A stretch of 9,174 nt of DNA, taken from assembly GCA_027031185.1 (NCBI GenBank), contig JALVEF010000352.1, positions 1 through 9,174 of the forward strand, written 5' to 3'. The translations under genes were made by a program, and so were the position numbers. Below the pieces are notes generated by a model. It did not search any database and was not told the origin of the DNA. It saw only the letters and a list, made by a program, of their open reading frames with translations. Source of the stretch: Saprospiraceae bacterium. Its GTDB lineage: Bacteria; Bacteroidota; Bacteroidia; Chitinophagales; Saprospiraceae. Below, piece by piece: positions 5,950 through 9,174 of the stretch. Numbering within the stretch: position 1 is the stretch's first letter; each line of letters starts with the position of its first letter.

Positions 5950-5997
5950 CACGAAAATGCCTTTTATTCCTGAAACCAGGAGCAGCTAAACAGTTGC
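5950..5997. mobile_element. Isolated right end of the MITE family
   Basis: The stretch ACGAAAATGCC...AGGAGCAGCTAAACAGTTGC aligns with the MITE right arm (about 4228-4276), with substitutions including two in the terminal 17 bp (C to G, A to G). No matching left end is found nearby except the one at 5568. It is either a truncated relic or the far end of an older composite element covering 5568-5997. Confidence 0.6.
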
Positions 5998-6119
5998 GTG
6001 GTTGGTAAGCTACTGCGCCTGTGACGGGCGAATCCGGATCCGGTCCGCCGGGTGCCGATGGGTATTCGTCCCGTCAAATGGCATGCCGGGGGTGAAAATC
6101 CGAAATATTACCGAACTTC

Positions 6120-6134
6120 GCCGGAAAATCCGGC
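6120..6134 (+). promoter_or_regulatory. Hairpin directly before the dcd start codon
   Basis: GCCGG-AAAAT-CCGGC is a perfect 5-bp GC stem ending one base before the ATG at 6136. In the mRNA it would occupy the ribosome standby region, so it could reduce initiation or respond to a factor. It could also be chance in GC-rich sequence. Confidence 0.35.
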
Positions 6135-6135
6135 T

Positions 6136-6672
6136 ATGATATTGTCCGATCAACTCATCCTGGAAGGCATCGCAAAAGGGGAGATCATCATCGAACCGTT
6201 TGACCGGGCCCATCTGGGTACCAATTCTTATGACGTCCATCTGGGCAAGACGCTTGCGGTCTATGAGGATCGCGTCCTGGATGCCCGCAAACACAACAAG
6301 GTACGCTATTTTGACATACCGCCGGATGGCTTTGTCCTGCAGCCCGGTACGCTCTATCTGGGGGTCACGCAGGAATATACGGAAACGCACAATGCCGTGC
6401 CCTTTCTCGAAGGCAAGTCCAGTGTCGGGCGCCTGGGCATAGATATTCACGCCACGGCCGGCAAGGGCGATGTCGGATTTTGTAATACATGGACGCTCGA
6501 GATCTCTTGCACGCAGCCGGTGCGTATCTATGCCGGTATGCCGATCGGCCAGCTCATCTACTTTAAGGTGGACGGTGAGATCATCAATTACTACAACAAA
6601 AAGAAAAATGCCAAATACACCGAGCGGACGGATAAGCCTATTGAAAGTATGATGTGGAAAAATAAATTCTGA
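6136..6672 (+). CDS. dcd: dCTP deaminase
   Basis: A 178-aa cytosolic enzyme of the trimeric Dcd/dUTPase fold. It converts dCTP to dUTP and ammonia, feeding dUMP for thymidylate synthesis. The ATG at 6136 gives the characteristic family N-terminus (MILSDQLIL). The frame is open from 6052, but the extra 28 residues are not family-like. Key parts are LGTNSYDVHLG (27-37), the nucleotide-binding segment EGKSSVGRLGI (92-102, with S95, S96 and R99 at the positions of the substrate-binding Ser-Ser and Arg), and NTWTLE with E122 in the place of the catalytic glutamate. Then come AGMPIGQLIYF (133-143) and a C-terminal tail with YTERTDKP that closes over the nucleotide. It is shorter than the E. coli enzyme, as I recall for Bacteroidota. 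Whether it also hydrolyses dUTP cannot be told from sequence alone. It is almost certainly co-transcribed with the helicase 2 nt downstream. Confidence 0.95.
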   Translation: MILSDQLILEGIAKGEIIIEPFDRAHLGTNSYDVHLGKTLAVYEDRVLDARKHNKVRYFDIPPDGFVLQPGTLYLGVTQEYTETHNAVPFLEGKSSVGRLGIDIHATAGKGDVGFCNTWTLEISCTQPVRIYAGMPIGQLIYFKVDGEIINYYNKKKNAKYTERTDKPIESMMWKNKF

Positions 6673-6674
6673 CC

Positions 6675-9174
6675 GTGCCACCCAAAATCAAAATTATCTC
6701 GGCTGGTGCCGGCAGCGGCAAGACGTATCGCCTGACGATGGAGCTGACGGAAGCCATCCGGAACGGCGTCCGTCCGGACGGCATCATTGCCACCACCTTC
6801 ACCAACAAGGCCGCTGCTGAACTGAAAGAGCGTGTCTCCGTCAAGCTGCTGGAAGAAGGGATGACGGAAGAAGCACTGGCCTTCTCCGGTGCCCTGGTCG
6901 GCACAGTGCACAGCATCGGCGTCCAATTGCTCAAGCGCTTTGCCTTTGATGCGGGTGTGTCCCCCACACCCGACATCATACCGGATAATGAGCACCGCCA
7001 GATCTTTAACCGATCACTGGCGATGGTATTGACGCCGGAGGAAATCCGGCGGATGGACGCGCTGAAGGTGAAATTTGGATATCTCTCGGACTATGATTGG
7101 CGCGGCATCGTCAAGGAAATTGCCGGACAGGTGGAGGTCAACAACTTTTCGGAAGAAGATATTGCGCACTCCAAAACCCATTCTGTGGAGACCCTGCTGT
7201 CGTTGTTTGATACTCCTGCACCGTCAGGGCGCGAACTGGACGAGGCGCTGATCCACGCCGCCCGAAGGGCGGCAAACTCTATCAAAAATAATGCGGCGGA
7301 TACGACCAGGAAGACAGCGAATGCCCTGGGAAACTTGATGAAAATTATCCGCGACTACGAACAAACGGAGGCTTTTACCTGGCCGCAATGGGCCGCGCTA
7401 TATAGCCTGGATGTGGGGAAGAAAAGCCGCGATTATGTCCAACCACTGCGGGATGCGGCAGAGGCGATGCTCCGCCATCCGGATTTGCAAAATGATATCC
7501 GGGAGTTCATCGAGCGGGTCTTTGATTTGGCGGTACGTGCCCGGAAGGCTTATGCGGCCTACAAGCGGCGCCACGGCCTGATAGACTACAATGATATGGA
7601 AGTCCATATCCGCCGCTTGCTGGGCCTGGCGCATGTGCGACAAATTATCGCCGATGAAATTGACCTGCTCCTTGTGGATGAGTTTCAAGATACCAGCCCC
7701 CTGCAATTGGATATCTTCTGGACACTGGCGCAACTGGTCAGGTCGTCGGTCTGGGTGGGCGACCCCAAGCAGGCGATTTATTCGTTTCGGGGTGCGGAGC
7801 CCGAGTTGATGGAGGCCCTGATCCGCCATCTGGGCGGGGTCCGCAAGGAAAATATCTTGCCTTACTCGTGGCGGTCGCGGGAGGACTTGGTCCACTTCAC
7901 GAACGTGATCTTTACGCGCGCCTTTTCGGATATGGCGCCGGAGCGCATCGCCCTGGAGGCTAAGCGTATCAAGGCGGAGGAGCCGGCCGGAGTGGGCCCG
8001 GCGCTGAAGCAATGGCACTTTGTGCCGGACGGTTCTGTGCGCCTTTCGGTGGGAATCTTGACGACTGCCTTTGCCCACTCGCTGAAGCAGTGGCTGGATA
8101 CCGCGCCAATGTTTGTGCCGAAAGGAGCGGCCCAACCGCGTGTCGTCCGGCCCGGCGATGTGGCGATCTTGATGCGTACCAATAAGAACGTGCAGGAAAT
8201 GGCCGCGGCCCTGGAGGCAGCAGGTTTTCAGGTGGCTGTCGAGGGTGTGGGCCTTCTGAAGACAGCAGAGGTGGGCCTGGTTATGGCGTGCATCCGCTAT
8301 CTGCTCAATCCGGCGGATAGTATCGCCGCTGCAGAAATCATGAAGTACGGGGCGGGCACGCCGTTGGAAGCGATTGTACAGGACCGACATCGTTATTTGA
8401 AAGGAGAGAGATTGCGGCCCTGGGGGGCCGACAAGGATTTGCATCGCCGCCTGTTGGAGCAGCGCGATGGAATCCGTGACCTGACGATCAAGGAGGTGCT
8501 GGATATGGTGTTGGAGGAATTGCAGATTCGTCGCATCGTGCGCCACTGGGCAGGGGCGCACCGGCGGCTGGATAATATCGAGGTGCTGCGGGGGCTGGCG
8601 GTGGAGTTTGAGGACTTGTGCAAGCGCACGCACAAGCCGGCTACGCCGGCCGGCTTTCTGTTGTGGCTGCAGCAGCTGGCCGACAATGAGGAGGACAAGA
8701 AGAGCGGGGGCGTGCACGCCGATGCGGTGAATGTCCTGACCTATCACAAGAGCAAGGGACTGGAATGGCCGGTGGTGTTGCTGGGTGAATTGTGGAACCG
8801 GCTTCGGGTGGATCTGTTTAAGGTGTCCGTTGTCCGCTTGTCACCGGACTTTGACCCGGAAAATATCTTGTCGGGCCGGTTGGTGCGGTACTGGCCCAAT
8901 CCTTTTGGGAAAAAAGTATATCACACGCCATTTGGTGAACGCTTGGAGGCCAGCGTGTTTTATCAGGAGGCGGAGGCGCAGGCCCGGGCGGAAGAGAAAC
9001 GTCTGTTGTACGTCGGTATGACCCGGGCGCGCGACTATCAAATCGTGCCAACGGCTGACCGCAAAAAAGACTGGTTGGACCGGGTGGCGGATGGGGAGAT
9101 ACTTACCGGTGAGCCGCCTGAACCATTTGACTGGCGTGGGCACGAGGTGGTGCCGGACTTCCAAATCTTTTCAG
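6675..9174 (+). CDS. UvrD/RecB/AddA-type superfamily 1 helicase (partial, 3' end outside window)
   Basis: At least 833 codons without a stop, running off the window. The start is GTG at 6675. The first ATG (6738) would delete the Walker A motif, and an in-frame TAA at 6663 excludes a much longer N-terminus. The SF1A helicase motifs appear in order: I, GAGSGKT (11-17); Ia, TTFTNKAAAELKER; II, VDEFQDTSPLQ (334-344, D335 and E336); III, VGDPKQAIYSFRGA (GDPKQ 362-366); IV-like, YSWRSRE; V, VLTYHKSKGLEW (687-698); VI, LLYVGMTRARD (777-787). Such proteins unwind DNA from ends using ATP. The HKSKGLEW form of motif V and the early SAGAGSGKT point to the RecB/AddA (COG1074) branch rather than classical UvrD. 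That branch often ends in a PD-(D/E)XK nuclease, which here would lie beyond 9174, so nuclease activity cannot be judged. It begins 2 nt after the dcd stop, implying co-transcription and translational coupling. Confidence 0.92.
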   Translation, partial: MPPKIKIISAGAGSGKTYRLTMELTEAIRNGVRPDGIIATTFTNKAAAELKERVSVKLLEEGMTEEALAFSGALVGTVHSIGVQLLKRFAFDAGVSPTPDIIPDNEHRQIFNRSLAMVLTPEEIRRMDALKVKFGYLSDYDWRGIVKEIAGQVEVNNFSEEDIAHSKTHSVETLLSLFDTPAPSGRELDEALIHAARRAANSIKNNAADTTRKTANALGNLMKIIRDYEQTEAFTWPQWAALYSLDVGKKSRDYVQPLRDAAEAMLRHPDLQNDIREFIERVFDLAVRARKAYAAYKRRHGLIDYNDMEVHIRRLLGLAHVRQIIADEIDLLLVDEFQDTSPLQLDIFWTLAQLVRSSVWVGDPKQAIYSFRGAEPELMEALIRHLGGVRKENILPYSWRSREDLVHFTNVIFTRAFSDMAPERIALEAKRIKAEEPAGVGPALKQWHFVPDGSVRLSVGILTTAFAHSLKQWLDTAPMFVPKGAAQPRVVRPGDVAILMRTNKNVQEMAAALEAAGFQVAVEGVGLLKTAEVGLVMACIRYLLNPADSIAAAEIMKYGAGTPLEAIVQDRHRYLKGERLRPWGADKDLHRRLLEQRDGIRDLTIKEVLDMVLEELQIRRIVRHWAGAHRRLDNIEVLRGLAVEFEDLCKRTHKPATPAGFLLWLQQLADNEEDKKSGGVHADAVNVLTYHKSKGLEWPVVLLGELWNRLRVDLFKVSVVRLSPDFDPENILSGRLVRYWPNPFGKKVYHTPFGERLEASVFYQEAEAQARAEEKRLLYVGMTRARDYQIVPTADRKKDWLDRVADGEILTGEPPEPFDWRGHEVVPDFQIFS

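Larger units (their letters stand above)
5562..6135. other. Divergent intergenic region, 574 bp, packed with repeats and no gene
   Basis: This lies between the outward-reading MFS gene and dcd. I see no real coding sequence; short frames crossing it are chance. It contains a deleted MITE copy (5568-5659), three unrelated small hairpins (5713-5725, 5818-5833, 5858-5875), a short decanucleotide repeat (5878-5912), an isolated MITE right end (5950-5997) and a hairpin touching the dcd start (6120-6134). Promoters for both genes must lie here, but I could not identify one with confidence. Confidence 0.7.

Noticed and set aside
5770..5952. 60-aa frames on both strands
   Set aside because: They are generated by the hairpins and the AAAGCAATGC repeat; the protein sequence is repetitive (for example CIALLCIALHC).
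6052..6135. Upstream start for dcd
   Set aside because: Family members begin at MILSD. The extra 28 residues are low-complexity and not family-like.
6010..6681. 223-aa minus-strand frame
   Set aside because: Exactly antisense to dcd, which has a full family signature.
7398..8747. 449-aa minus-strand frame
   Set aside because: Antisense to the helicase, whose motifs II, III and V are in the plus strand here. Its His/Arg/Gln-rich composition is typical of a shadow frame.
6675..9174. Frameshift or pseudogene in the helicase
   Set aside because: Motifs I, II, III, V and VI all fall in one frame from 6675 with no stop, so it appears intact as far as the window shows.

Overview
The window looks like a piece of chromosome from a Bacteroidota bacterium, possibly of the Saprospiria/Saprospiraceae type. 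The phylum call rests on three things: a secreted protease with a type IX secretion (T9SS) C-terminal sorting domain, a Dcd sequence of the Bacteroidota type, and start codons preceded by A-rich sequence without a Shine-Dalgarno motif. The family-level placement is only an impression. Genes are moderately GC-rich and the intergenic regions are clearly more AT-rich.

Layout: 1-349 is intergenic and full of small hairpins. Three genes then lie on the minus strand. Read in transcription order from the right they are an MFS transporter (5561-4347), a 148-aa lipoprotein of unknown function (3991-3545) and, 42 nt further on, a large M4 (thermolysin-like) metallopeptidase with propeptide, catalytic domain, TolB/WD40-like propeller and T9SS tail (3502-350). 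A 574-bp non-coding divergent region (5562-6135) separates the MFS gene from a plus-strand pair: dcd (dCTP deaminase, 6136-6672) and, 2 nt after it, a GTG-started UvrD/RecB/AddA-type helicase that runs off the right edge (6675-9174).

The most interesting content is between genes. At 4051-4276 there is a 226-bp non-coding element. Its ends match for 14 bp as an inverted repeat (GTAACTGTTTAGGT), the similarity continues inward for about 50 bp, and it is flanked by the 8-bp direct repeat ATTTAATG. Ends beginning GTAA plus an 8-bp duplication fit an IS66-type MITE. A second, 92-bp copy (5568-5659) matches what remains if the large copy loses the segment between its two internal GAGCACC direct repeats. 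A lone right end lies at 5950-5997. The copies lie just upstream of the lipoprotein, MFS and dcd genes. Further dispersed hairpin repeats surround them, including a 23-bp sequence shared by 21-43 and 5859-5881.

The lipoprotein and protease may be co-transcribed and both are exported to the envelope or beyond. dcd (dUTP supply for thymidylate synthesis) and the helicase (DNA end processing or repair) are almost certainly co-transcribed. I see no complete novel defence system or CRISPR array. The helicase could be part of an AddAB-like pair whose partner lies outside the window.
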